From Lolium rigidum (lineage: Eukaryota; Streptophyta; Magnoliopsida; Poales; Poaceae), in the NCBI RefSeq assembly GCF_022539505.1, contig NC_061508.1, forward strand, positions 61,327,754 through 61,391,753: a stretch of DNA of 64,000 nucleotides, in the 5' to 3' direction. How positions within the stretch are numbered: the stretch's first letter is position 1; every line of letters begins with the position of its first letter. Shown one piece after another: positions 43,518 through 54,945 of the stretch. The position numbers were made by a program, and so were the translations under genes. Under the pieces are notes generated by a model that was not told the origin of the DNA, did no database searches, and worked only from the letters and a program-made list of their open reading frames with translations.

Positions 43518-46430
43518 TGTATCTAAATGTCAATATAGGCGTTGCTAGTGCCTCTACCAACGGATAAAAATACGTTGCATTTTTGGGTGTTGCTAGGGTA
43601 CAATGCAACACATATAGGTCCGTTGGTAACAAGGGCCTTGCAAGAGAGCAACACATAAACTTTGAGTTTAGCAACACTTGTATGCGTTGTTGCTTACCCC
43701 ACTCGACACTGCTATGCAATAATACAATTTATTGATGTAATTAAATATCCACAACCATTTTTTTTATTTTGCTTATTCTTCTAGTCCGTGATCAAACTTC
43801 TGATTATGCGCATACCATTCATGTAAATTTTAGTAATCGTATCAATCAGAACTTAAGGATACACATTGAATATCAATGAAAACTTTATTAAATTGAATAT
43901 CAATTTTAGAAATACAATCTGAGCTTCGTACAAAACAAAATTAAATCAACTAGTTAGCCATAGGCTTCGTGGCACATTTTTGTTCAACTCCTTAATTTCT
44001 AATATAAGAAAGAAAATAAAATTCTCTATTGTGCCTTCTGCCCCTTGGTCTGCATGTTGCTCACACAATAGCCCATCATTATATTTACATCCTACAAAAG
44101 GAAATGAAGTATGTTAAGTGCATACTTGTATATAATGTTTTTCAACATTAGAAAAACATAACCCAAGAAAACTTTTAGGGCAAACAACATAACATGCTCC
44201 ATAATGTCTTATTAGCTGCCTAATCCAAGCATTGACAACGTAAATTATTATAACTACTCACATGTGCCCTGTGAAATATCTCCAACGCTCCAGATAATCA
44301 ACTCACAATATATTATCTGCACAATACAACTTTGGAATGAACACAATAACTCTATCCAGTACCACCCAACAGAAATATATTGCAGCAGGAAGTATTGCTC
44401 TGAATTTTTTAAGACTATCAGATTTGGTACAAACGTAGGATTGAGATAATTGGTAGTTCACCACATGATCAAGTTATAATACTCTTTTCGCCAGCTGGAT
44501 TAACTTACTAAAAGAATATGCACTAACAACTTCACTGTATCAGCTATGTATGTCGAGATGCCTCAGAATAGGGGTGTCATTATGAATAAGTTCATGGCCG
44601 GTTCCACTTGTACTACTTATGTTTGGGCTTGAACGATGGATGTTCAACAGGCAAGCCTTTTTTGCATGGATAGTTTTAGCATTATTTCGATGGTAGGTAT
44701 ACATATAAACGAGACATGATTTTATAACAACTCAGTTGAAATATATTTCATTGGTAATACGACTTAAGAGACCTATATCATGTGAAGCCAAAAAAATATG
44801 AATACAAGTATAAATCTTCTCATGAGTGAGATGATAGTCCCAGCTTTTAGCAAGTTGTTGTACAAGTAACATCAGGGAAGAATTAATCGTGAGAAGAAAT
44901 TAACTACATGTTCTAGTTAGAGTCAATTATGTTTGGTGTTATAAGGCAGAGTATGTATGTGCCACTGACCAAAACTACCAGCAGCTAAATAGAATATTTC
45001 AGTAATAGCATGGACCAGTTAAACAAAATACATAAATAGTCTATACTGGAATGGTGCAAAACTATATCCGAAGTCAAACTTAATATAGGAACATGAACTG
45101 TTGCATGAATAATGGAATCATACCTTCAGTAAGGTATCAAGAGCTTCTCAATTCGCTTTTTTGTTATGTAAGATTCTCTGCTAAGAAAAAATAATATTAC
45201 GTACACTATGGGAGACCATAAAAAGGGAAAAAAATTCTGCAATTAAACCAAAGGCATGAAGGTCCAGCCCAGGAAATGAGAAACGAAAAATATAGTAAAA
45301 TCTTTCAGAGATAACAGAAAGGAGTAATAATGAACTGCGAAACAGAAAAATGCAGATACCTCTGACTGATCTTCTCCAGTACAGTCAGATCAGTTACTTG
45401 AACACACAATTGTATTTTATCTTTTGTAGGTTAAAATAAATTCAAGACAAGCAATTCTAGCAGGGGTCTCTTTAGTATGCATTCCTTGAGTGGAAAGGAC
45501 AGAATTTAACTCATACCCAACAGGTAACTTTTCTTAACACCTTAACCTTGATCTTTAAAATATTATTATTACTCTGCAGAAAAAACTAATCGATCCTTGC
45601 AACCAAAAGTTTAACTTATCGATCACATGGGAAGGAGCAGTATTAAATGTGACATAAATCGGCAAAAGGGGATGAATCAATACATGCAAGTCATCCTCCT
45701 GCTGCTTGTTACTGTTGATGGCATGTGGCTGTGTCCGCTTAAGCTTTCTTGTTGCGCCATATCGTGTCGTGTAGCTTCCACACGCGCTGCTGCCCTTTAT
45801 TCTAGGCCATCACACTTGCAAAGGATGCAGAGTATTCCTAAAAAAATCGTGAACATGGGTAAACCCAAGGGAAAAGGAGAGATGAATCCGCGAGGGCAAA
45901 AAGAGAAATTGCACATGGATTTCGAACCTCTGTCGTGCCCTTGCACCATCGCGCCCTCTGTGATGCAACTCGGCGCGACGGCTATTCGGCAAACCTCCGC
46001 GTCATGGAGTGGGCTCAAACAAATCTTGACTGCACGAGCGTTTCACGGAATTAGGGGATCTGATGGTATGAGGAGAGTAGTTGGAGGTGTGATCGTGAGC
46101 TGCATCACCAGCAGCCAGTACTCGCCGGCGACGGAGGCCCTGCTCGCGAACGGCCGAGAGGCGCCTTGGAGATGCAGAGGGAGGCGGCTAGGTTTAATTT
46201 GGGGGAGGCGAGGAGTGGGATGGATAGGTGCGGGCGTGTTCGTGGCCGGTGGTTAAGAAAAGGGGGAACCGTGCTTGCTGGGCTGGGCTCATAGTATTTC
46301 TTGCGGTCTGTATAATGGACAACGGATTATATCCTGCAACGCATGCATGCGTATCTATGACAAAATTTTGATACGAATATTTGCAGCGTTGCCAAGTATT
46401 TGTTGCTGTAGGCGGGTTGTTGTTGTAGTG
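43518..46430. other. Right part of CACTA element, non-coding
   Basis: AT-rich, with subterminal repeats near both ends of the block. On the minus strand TTTTGTAG precedes a short frame (about 44095 to 44030) ending in a stop, which could be a captured last exon. 45620-46260 is GC-richer and resembles a captured 5' region, but no family is recognised. Confidence 0.4.
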
Positions 46431-47114
46431 CGAGGTCAACATAGATCTTCCCCTGCTCCTCCGCGACCAGTCGCCACTCCTCTGCCTTGTCCTCTTCGCG
46501 GCGGCTCGTCTGCGAGACGAGCCCGATGACGGTGTCGAGGTGGCGCTCGTCGACGAAGTCGTCGGGCACGAGGCCAGCTTCCTCGCCGAGCTTCGGGAGG
46601 AGCCGCTCGAGCTTTACCTCATCGAGATAGTCGTCGGGCGCGAACGCGGGCACTGACGCGTTGTCGGGCTCCATCTTCACCACCAATGTTGTTGGCGGCG
46701 GCTGGCGGGGCTCGAGGACGACGAAGCGGCGGCGGAAGAGGAGGAGCCACGACGGCGGTATGCAGCGGACTCGCGCTTGGAGAAATCAGGCGGCAGGGCG
46801 ACGCCATACCTGCTGAAGCGGTACGACCCCTGGCGCAGCATTGGAGCGGACCTTCTCCGCCTCCTTCTTCTCGCTGGCACGCTAGCTCGAGGCCCCTCCG
46901 CACTCAAGCCCGCTTCCACTGCGGCCAATCTAGCCGCCCTCGCGCCCGCACACCATGGCTTGCTGGCGGGAGGCGGGAAGACGGAGGAGCAGCTAGATCT
47001 ACGCGCGCGCGCGGTCGATTGATCGCCGGCGGGCAGTGGATTCTTCGTCGGCGGGGGGCAGGGAGGTGGAGGAGTGGATGAGGTTTTGCCTCCATCAGCC
47101 TCTCCAACTGCCAT
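46431..47114 (-). pseudogene. Unknown gene, split by CACTA element and frameshifted
   Basis: From an ATG at 47114 the minus strand encodes a Pro/Ser/Arg-rich leader, then APMLRQGSYRFSRYGVALPP, DFSKRESAAYRRRGSSSS. Near 46683 the sense moves to another frame starting MVVKMEPDNASVPAFAPDDY, with LDEVKLERLLPKLGEEAGLV and PDDFVDERHLDTVIGLV, up to the CACTA border. A single missing G (TTGGTGG) would explain the shift. The family is unknown to me, though the acidic middle resembles ORFs repeated in Triticeae genomes, so it may itself come from a transposon. Both the insertion and the frameshift make it non-functional. Confidence 0.5.
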
Positions 47115-49139
47115 ATATATGTCTGGTCTGACTAAAAAAACGCTTCAAATCCTCATATCAGCCTAAACTTGCGTTGGCAGGCTGATACACGGTGTACTAG
47201 TGATGCTCTCACGGTAGCAAAACTAGGTAGCTCATTTTCATAAACTTTATATATATCACTGCGGGCGTTATCACCGACTCGCCTCCCGCCGATTTTATAT
47301 GAAAAAGAAGAAAAGTGGGCACATAAAAAAAGGTAAATGAAAAGGCAAAAAATAAATAGAAAAGAGAAAAAGTATACATGTCAACGGGCCCAAAGAAACC
47401 AACCTAGCAGATTGCTGCTGCAGGTGAGGAATCAATCCTAGCGCCCACTAGGAGTCACACATAGGGCGGCCCGTATTTGAGGCATTGAAAGTACTGTATG
47501 GCCCGATGCCTCAAACAAACATGAGATGGGCCGAGCCCACCACCATCTCCATTGTCTTCCACCGAGCGCCTCCACCTTCTTCATCCTCGACGTTGCCTAG
47601 CTATGTTGCCCGGCGCCGCTGGATGAACCGCCTGCTCCCGTCGCCCCGACCGTTGATGCAGTAGCTCCACCTCGCCGCCCAAATTGCCCGAGCAATCTTC
47701 TCTACCGATTCGCCCACCCCCTGTCCTAGTGTCCTCACTCTAAATCTTCCCTTTTCCATTTCTGGGGAGCACACCCCCCCTGCCCCGCCCGTTAACGCCA
47801 TGAGCGGCGTTGTCGCCGGATCCGTTGATTAGGTACTTTCCTAGCCTCGTTGGCGATTTTGGGGCCAGCCGCATCATCTCTTTCAGCACTCGCCGTCTAT
47901 AACTTCTCCTCCCTGTGGACGACCAACCTTACCTTACCCCTGTCTTTCTCTGTCTCCTACCGCCGTCGCTGCTAAGAGCATCTCTAGCATACACGTATAT
48001 CCACCAAAACTGTAAAATAACCACATGTTTGCGATTTTGGAAAAAAATAGGCGAACCTGTGAGATCGTACTGTGCGCGCATGCTCGGATATCCAGATCGC
48101 GATATCATATTCATATCCTACTAGACGTTGCGAGTGTGTGTGTGCGCTAAGAATCTATGCGATATCACGAGGAGAATATCCTCTGGAACAAAAAAGAAAG
48201 GTATGAACAGGTTGCAGTTGGTGAAACACAGCTTCTGTAGAATATGCCTGGAACTCAGTTCAGCTGACCAGCCCAGCTCAACTCATAGGACATACACGCA
48301 GGCAGACTGCACGGTGGTTAAGATCGAGTCAAAGAGCACGTACTTAAGTTCAAGTTAAAATTAAAAAAAATAGCTAGAACAAAAAAAAAGTTCAAGATCA
48401 AAGACACATATTTAGGTGTTTTCTTAACTTATAAGTCAAAGTCCAGAAACCAATAGGAAGTTTAACTAACAACCTGTAAGTTTTATTTGACTCTCAAGGC
48501 ACATATAGATCGATCATGGGACAAGCAATTACAACAAAAGACATCAAGATTTGGTAACATGGTTCAATGATCAACACCTACATTAGTGAATAATGCTTAA
48601 CATGCGCTCCTCCCCTATGTACTAATCAACATAGTTCCATCGACGGACAAGTCTGCCAAGGTCAATAACATCAGATCTAAAGCCATGCTGGTCCAAGAGC
48701 CCCTGCCACCGGCTCCTCAAAGCAATCTTGTCACTAACCTATAGCTTGTGTCTTCTATTTTAATTACCCACAATGATTTTGTATAATAGGCCTTGCATAA
48801 TTACAATATCCACTTTAGCAATTAAACTATGTTCGCCCTTGGTTTGGATGATCTTTGTGATTTGATGAACATTTTATGTTGAAATTATTCAGGATTTAAT
48901 TTTGAGTAATTTGGCTAAAAGCCTAAAATGGATGTGAGAAGTATGAGCTCTAAACTCTCCAACTAAGCCTATCCTGTTCTGTGTATGCTGAAAAATAAAA
49001 AATAAAAAATCTGAGTACTAATGCCTTCTCTACTGTAATCATAATCATTTTGGGTTGCGAGAATTTGATACTCTCTTCGACATTAAGTTTTTGACACACG
49101 GTTCACGTGCTAATATTCCACCAACCCTAACACGGTCTT
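47115..49139. other. Intergenic; no gene recognised
   Basis: A GAGCATC-type Harbinger-like terminus is visible at about 47199-47211 (inverse) and TAAGAGCATCTCTAGCA at 47974-47990, but neither has a clear partner. 47480-47980 is GC-rich with stop-broken frames. 48360-49020 is AT-rich. A G-box CACGTG at 49104-49109 lies just ahead of the phosphoglycerate mutase leader. Confidence 0.4.
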
Positions 49140-49749
49140 TGCCAGTTCGCACCTATTTTCTCCCTGGTCTCTCCCAATACGGCAATGCCCTTTCTTCCTC
49201 CTTCAAATAACGAACTGCCTCCCTCGATCCACAGATTCAAACAAAACAAACCCACACACCTGCCGCAAGAACTCAAGAAGGGGCCCTGTGAAGAGCGCGA
49301 CAGGCTTTCCTTCGATTTCCTTGTTGCTCTCGTCGTCGGTTGGTCCTCTCGCTCCCGCCGCTCTAGATCTCTCCGACGTTCCGTGGACTTAGTTTTGCCG
49401 ACCTATAAAGCGGGGCGGCTTCCACATTGGGTTCTTGAAGTCCCCTTCCTGGAGGTCCTGCTTCCTTCTTCCCAATGTAAGCATTCAAAACTCTTGCTTG
49501 AGGCCGGGGGTACTGTTGTTTCTGAAAGAAATGCAGGGGAAGCAGGGGTATGTTGCTATGGTTTGGGATGTACCGTCCGTGGGTACCTTTGCGTGGGTTA
49601 TGATTTATGGCAGGAATCTAGTTCGGGGAAAATATTTTTTCAAGAATTGCTCCCTCCAGAAACAAAATCTATAATTGCTCAATCTCAGCTCTAAATTTGG
49701 TACACGTGTGCTCAACTAAATGACTAATGGTTTTTTTACATGTATTAGA
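49140..49749 (+). promoter_or_regulatory. Probable 5' UTR and leader intron of phosphoglycerate mutase
   Basis: 49140-49475 is CT-rich and leader-like and ends at a plausible donor (AATGTAAGC, GT at 49476). A T-rich stretch and acceptor (GTATTAG, to 49748) precede the ATG at 49750. The transcription start is not determined. Confidence 0.45.
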
Positions 49750-51977
49750 ATGGCTGCGGCTACATCTCACCATACCATAGTGTCTATACAATCCCACCGG
49801 TGGAATGCCAAGAACTCTAGTATGGATAAAAGAGCAGCCAATGTGCGTTTGGTTTCAGTTGCAAGTTGCTGCTCAGGAACCCGAAAATTGGGTTTGGTTT
49901 CTGCGTCGGGCTCAACATCTTCAGTCATCGACCCGGTTCGGCTACCCTCGAATGGCAAGGGTGACTACACATGTTCATGAGAACGAACTCATTTTTCAGA
50001 CATAAATGTACCTCTCTAAAGTTATTATCCTTGTTTGGTTCTAGGCGAAAGTACCCTTATATTGATCCGGCATGGTGAATCGATGTGGAATGAGAAGAAT
50101 CTGTTTACTGGCTGCGTCGATGTGCCTCTGACACCGACAGGTGTCGAGGAGGCCATCGAGGCAGGTAAGAGAATATGCAATATCCCAATCGATGTAATAT
50201 TTACGTCAGCAATGATTCGTTCTCAGATGACTGCAATGCTTGCCATGATGCAGCATCGGCGCAAGAAGGTTCTTTATCTTTTTCTTTGCTGGATGTAGCT
50301 TTTATATACACTGTCTAGGGCAATTATGTTGAGGGCCCTGTTTATGTATTTGCAGGTTCCAATCATCACGCATAAGGAGAGTGAACAACCTCACAGTTGG
50401 AGTCAGATATACAGTGAAGATACAAGGGAACAATCTGTTCCTGTCATAACAGCTTGGCAATTGAACGAACGAATGTAAGAGTTCTCCCCTGTTTTGCAGA
50501 TTGCTAGTTACTTGTAATGCACAATTGCACATAGCAGTTGACCGTCTTGTCTCTTATATTATCTCATGGAACTTTCTAGGTACGGTGAGTTGCAAGGTCT
50601 TAATAAGCAAGAAACTGCAGAACGGTTTGGTAAAGAACAAGTTCATGAATGGCGTCGTAGTTATGATATTCCTCCTCCAAACGGCGAGAGCCTAGCGATG
50701 TGCGCAGACAGAGCTGTCACTTATTTCAAAGACCAAGTAAGGATATGTCTGCAGTAATTGAAGGATTCATTATTTAAATGGTGGAAACCTTCTTAAATTG
50801 GCTGTCTACTAGGTAGTTCCTCTACTCCTTGCTGCTTATATGCCGATATGAAAAATAAAATGATAAAATAACTTATACGATATAGGGCTCATAAGTATCC
50901 AGTTCTATGCTGAGGACTATACTGCATTGTTATGTTATTTTATTAATTTAATTTATATTGTTAGACATGTGTTTTAGTTCTCACCTAACCTTGGACCAAA
51001 AAAGTTTAGTTCATGTTCAAGCAAAAAGTTGTTTATCGACTGTTCTTCCAGTTCTTCTCTAACCCGTTTTTAAATTGGCTGTCTAATAGGTAGTTCCTCA
51101 ACTCATAGCTGGAAAGCATGTGATGGTTGCTGCACATGCAAATTCACTTCGATCAATTATAATGCATCTCGACAAATTGACTTCTCAGGAGGTGATCTAT
51201 TCTTGTATATATAATCCCTTGCCACTTTCCTTTTTGATTTGTGTTTCTCCTTGTGTTGTCTTGAAAGTGGGGACTGAGACCCTCTTCTCTTCAGGTAATA
51301 AGCCTTGAGTTATCAACAGGCATTCCTATGCTTTATATATTCAAGGAAGGGGAGTTTATTAGACGAGGGAGTCCAGCAGGACCTTCTGAAGCAAGCGTTT
51401 ATGCTTATACTAAGGTAAAGGTCTTTTCCATTTTCGAATCCCAAAGTTTTTGATAAAACAATTTATAAACCCACAGTATATGTTAAAACATACTGATTGA
51501 CAACAATATAACTATCTTTATTGCTGCATCTGAATGTTCTCAAGTTCATTTCTATACACAATTTCAACCCGACATGAAGTTGACCTTAAAATTGTTTAAA
51601 GTAAGTATTCAATGTAAAGCGTTGTGAAAGACAATATTGTAATTTTTTGAATTTCGAAAGAAACACATACAAGCATTTGATTGTATTTAGACCTGCCTTT
51701 ATGTTTGACAGTGATAACTTCCATGCTCTGCCCAAGCACTCTTGCTTACATTGTTAGCCTTTATACAAGCTTCAGTTGTATTAATATTTCTTGTAGCTAT
51801 TGCGAGTTGACATTAAGTTAACACTGGCTATTGATTATTGTTACGCCTTCTAGTTTCCTGTTTTTTCCTTGTTTGTCTATCTAGTATTTCTATTTCTATA
51901 AGTTGGTTTTGAAACTTGTTTCTCATATGCAGAACTTGGCGCAGTACAGACAGAAGCTTGATAGTATGGTTCAGTAA
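49750..51977 (+). CDS. 2,3-bisphosphoglycerate-dependent phosphoglycerate mutase-like, plastid type
   Basis: Seven coding exons: 49750-49960, 50045-50268, 50356-50474, 50580-50736, 51090-51191, 51295-51414, 51933-51977. All junctions are GT..AG, phases agree, and the spliced length of 978 nt gives 325 residues. Residues ~1-65 ([20 protein letters not shown], Ser-rich, few acids) are a plastid-like transit peptide. The catalytic domain follows: LILIRHGES (His80, the phospho-acceptor), [49 protein letters not shown] and [13 protein letters not shown] (His253), ending [12 protein letters not shown]. The family interconverts 3- and 2-phosphoglycerate. Unlike most relatives, the Gly after the second catalytic His is Ala (HANSLR). 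The gene is otherwise intact. A histidine-phosphatase relative with altered activity is the alternative. Confidence 0.93.
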
Positions 51978-52541
51978 AAGGTCAGTAAGTTGTAAGAATG
52001 GTTGATCACGAAGGAATACTCCAGTATGCTGTCCGCTAAATTCTTGGTTTCTGTTTTTATGTATGTTCAGGTTTTGTACATTAGAAGTGGCAGGGATATT
52101 TGGCCAATATGCCATTGTTTTGCAGAGGTCAGGGAGATATTTTAGATCACAACCATTTCTTGGTGGGAGTTACAAGGGTAAAATCATCACCCAGGAACTT
52201 CCTTGTGTAACAACGGCAACTTGTACCCCGTATATTAAATTGAATGCATCCATTTTATAGAACAAGTGTAAATGTTCACGATCATGACCCAACAGAATTT
52301 TGTTCTTTGGCAGTTAGACAGAGTTAGTCTGAAGGTGTCAAAATCATGCATTCCTTTTGCGTAGTGGTGACTGGTGACAATCAACAGATCTTTTTTGACA
52401 GTTGGGACAACAGAGTTAGTCTGAAGGTGTCAAAATCATACATTCCTTTTGCATAGCGGTGACAATAAGGATTTGAACTGTATCAGCACCCCATTTACAC
52501 TCTAGTATTCACACAATGTCCGACTTTACGCAAACTCAGAA
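51978..52541. other. 3' UTR and spacer between convergent genes
   Basis: 3' UTR of the mutase probably extends to about 52260. 52310-52460 contains a short duplicated stretch (CAGAGTTAGTCTGAAGGTGTCAAAATCAT.CATTCCTTTTGC occurs twice, 52319 and 52409). The neighbouring syntaxin gene ends at 52542 on the other strand. Confidence 0.55.
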
Positions 52542-53270
52542 TTAGGAACTGATGAAGGATATGCCATACAATACCAGAACGAAGATGAAGAGGAAGAGAC
52601 CAAGGACAAAGGCCATCAAGCATCTTTCCGACGATCTTGTTGCCGGAGTCTCCACCATCCCCGAGATCTCTTGTTCCGCCGCGATCTTCTCGATGTCACA
52701 CATGACGTGATCGACGCTACCGTCTTGTTTGTCCACCAGCGTCGCTAGATTTCTCAGCATGTCGTCGATATCGGTGATCGCGTGCTGTGCCTCCAGTATC
52801 CCCAGTTCCCTCTCGATGAGGATGGCTTCATGGTCTTCCATTCCAGTTGCCAGAAGCTGCTGCTGTGTATCCACGGTCAATGCAGCGGCGGCGGCGTGAG
52901 CAGAGATTATCGGCCGCTCGACTGCGACGATGCGGTGCAGAACTTGCTGGAAATCCCTGAGGGCCGCCTCGAAATCCGTGGCCAGCTTCAACTTGGAGTC
53001 GGGGGCTATCCTTTCGGTGGCGCCGGCACTGTCGGCGGCGGTTTTGTTAAGCTTCCGCGACGTGATTTTGGCCAGTCGGGCGGCCTCCGCTCGCGTCACG
53101 CGGAGGCGGCTACGGAGGGCGGGCGTGTCCTTGGGCGTGCCGAGCGCGTCGCCCAGGTGCCGCAGCGCCGCCACCTTGGTGTTGATCTGGAACACGGCGT
53201 GCGCGACCACCTGCGGCAGCTGCAGCGGCGGCCGCCGCAGGGCGCCCGCCTCCAGATCCTGGAAGCTCAT
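52542..53270 (-). CDS. Syntaxin, SYP2/Pep12-type Qa-SNARE, intronless
   Basis: One exon of 242 codons starting MSFQDLEAGALRRPPLQLPQ. The N-terminal Habc-type region has VFQINTKVAALRHLGDALGT, PKDTPALRSRLRVTR and LATDFEAALRDFQQVL, which match the SYP2 (vacuolar/prevacuolar) syntaxins. A SNARE helix spans ~147-202 (ERELGILEAQHAITDIDDML, RNLATLVDKQDGSVDHV) with the zero-layer Gln at 182, followed by a membrane anchor (~218-240). These proteins pair with other SNAREs in fusion at the prevacuolar compartment and vacuole. Plant SYP2 genes normally have several introns and ~270 residues, so this intronless, shorter copy may be a retrogene. The stretch between SNARE helix and anchor is divergent. The frame is intact; expression is unknown. 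Confidence 0.85.
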   Translation of the reverse strand: MSFQDLEAGALRRPPLQLPQVVAHAVFQINTKVAALRHLGDALGTPKDTPALRSRLRVTRAEAARLAKITSRKLNKTAADSAGATERIAPDSKLKLATDFEAALRDFQQVLHRIVAVERPIISAHAAAAALTVDTQQQLLATGMEDHEAILIERELGILEAQHAITDIDDMLRNLATLVDKQDGSVDHVMCDIEKIAAEQEISGMVETPATRSSERCLMAFVLGLFLFIFVLVLYGISFISS

Positions 53271-53505
53271 CGTTCTGTCTTGCTAGCAGTTGATTCTACA
53301 ACGATTCTTTCCACGTACGCGTATTGTTCACAGGAGAAGCAGGCGCCGGTAGAGGACTAATCGCTAGTAATTGTTTCCTTGATTTCGCCTAGGTAGTGTT
53401 CAGCACCGAAGCAATCACGCAAGCAAAGGGGTCATGGTTTATTTAACGACGGTGAAGACGCGAGGCACTGTCTCCGAGTCGGACTTGAACCAAGCCGCGG
53501 TTAAT

Positions 53506-53550
53506 AACACTATCCGATCCCCGCAAAAAAAAAAAAAAACACTATCCGAT
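53506..53550 (+). mobile_element. Minimal poly(A) retro-insertion with 13-bp TSD
   Basis: AACACTATCCGAT occurs at 53506-53518 and 53538-53550. Between them is only CCCCGC plus an A run. It is the same kind of footprint as at 498-537. Confidence 0.6.
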
Positions 53551-53646
53551 AATACACTCCGATTCGAAACCATCAAGTGCATACCCTGTTTAATTATCCA
53601 AGAGGCTGTACGCCTGTACGTCCTCCATCGTTGCCGTGAGAAGTCA

Positions 53647-54250
53647 GGTCCCGGCCGGCGTCTGTCTACGCGCCGCCCTCTCTTGATTGATGGCCACGTC
53701 TCCGATTGCAATTTTCGTTGTGTTCCGTTTTCTTCCCCAGGCCCGGAGGAAACCAGTGTCTTTGCACTAAGAGAGGTGTTTAAATCATAGGATTAGAGAA
53801 TACTACAGCCCTACTTTAATCTGCTTTGTAAGAGGTTTGCTTCATCACAAACGAAGGCACTACACTTAACCTCTCGAGGGAAAGCAGAGAAGTTTTGTAT
53901 CTTCGGTTACTTTGGTTTTGTCGGTTAACCGAGTGTTAAAACGAACTTACTAATTGATAAATTGGTTTATCACACTTACGCACCGAAATTAGTCTCGACC
54001 AATTCGGTTTCGCTGAATTCGATTTCGGTGAATTCAGTTTTGGTATTCGGTGTTTGCTTTTTTATGCCCACCCCTACTTCCCGTCCTACACTGTTGATGT
54101 GAGAAGACACACATCCCGGCGTCCACTGTCTCTGTGCTCCCTCTTGATTGATGGCCACGCCGTCCTGTCTCGATAGCAATTTTCTCGGAGTTCCAGTTTC
54201 TACCCTAGGCCACAGAAGGAAACCAACGTCTTTGCAGTAAGAAAGGTGTT
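53647..54250. repeat. Diverged direct repeat pair
   Basis: 53647-53790 and 54113-54250 share CCCTCTTGATTGATGGCCACG, AGCAATTTTC/GCAATTTTC, CCTAGGCC-like text, GGAAACCA.(C/T)GTCTTTGCA.TAAGA(A/G)AGGTGTT. Neither codes for anything recognisable. Confidence 0.6.
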
Positions 54251-54554
54251 ACATCTATTAGAGAATATTATGAAAAACCATCATAACTGTGGCTACATTT
54301 TCAAAATACAACCACAAAACCCCACAAACTCTGCATAGCAATTTTTTAAAATACATTGATCGTCCATCTTAACGACGATTATGACAATTTGGTGGGTGTT
54401 GGGCAAGGTGTCCAAGGGTTTCACAAGAATACGCGGTGACACGTTTAGTAACTTTTGTTGGGTGATTCTGGGTGTGGCTACTCCTATAGTTTATGCTTTA
54501 ATTTTATTTGCACTGTAAGAGGTTTTCTTCTTAACTTTGTATCGATTCAGGGCG

Positions 54555-54945
54555 AAAACCGACAAGGCCTTTTTGCACACAGGAGCATATGCTCCTAATT
54601 TTTGAAATGAATTTTAAACGTATTACAATGATTAAAAATTTCAACAAAAATGTCGCACATACATCTTGATGTTCTATATGTTTGCAAAGACGTTTTACGA
54701 AAAAACAATATTTTTCATGTCACGTGGAAAAAAGATAAAATTTGGTGCTAAAAATAATCTCCCCACAAGACATTTCCTTGTCCTTTTTACACTGGACAGA
54801 AAAATATCCGTTTTATGCGAAAATTAGCATACACACACAAAATATCGACATATACGTGCGGAACTTTTGTTCAGAATTTTTGATTTTTTTAAATTAGGTA
54901 GCATGAGCATATGCACCCAAGATCAAAAGTGCTTTTTCAGACGAA
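54555..54945. mobile_element. MITE-like repeat with GAGCATATGC termini
   Basis: The left end reads GCACACAGGAGCATATGCTCC, the right end GAGCATATGCACCCAAGAT then CAAAAGTGC. The body has the familiar pattern of Triticeae repeats (TACATCTTGATGTTCTA, TCACGTGGAAAAAAGA, GACAGAAAAATATCCG). No coding capacity; family not named. Confidence 0.55.

Larger units (their letters stand above)
41185..46430. mobile_element. CACTA element with CGA target duplication
   Basis: The ends are CACTACAAGAGGATCCCACC (41185) and the inverse of CACTACAACAACAACCCGCC (to 46430). The alignment continues through CTACAGCAAC, giving inverted repeats of about 34 bp. CGA flanks both ends (41182-41184 and 46431-46433). Subterminal GTTGC-type repeats (TTGGTAAC, GCAACACATA, CAACGGATA) appear at 43520-43720. 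There is no transposase. The left subterminal region was interrupted 42 bp inside by a Helitron. Some stretches (44030-44110 and 45620-46260) look like captured gene fragments. Confidence 0.85.

Noticed and set aside
45627..46256. A 209-codon plus-strand frame
   Set aside because: No family resemblance; lies within the CACTA element and has irregular composition, more like a captured leader read in the wrong direction.
47974..47990. Harbinger-like end TAAGAGCATCTCTAGCA
   Set aside because: No matching inverted terminus within a few kilobases, so an element could not be bounded.
52782..53360. A 192-codon plus-strand frame opposite the syntaxin
   Set aside because: It is the complement of a recognisable SNARE gene and has no motif of its own.
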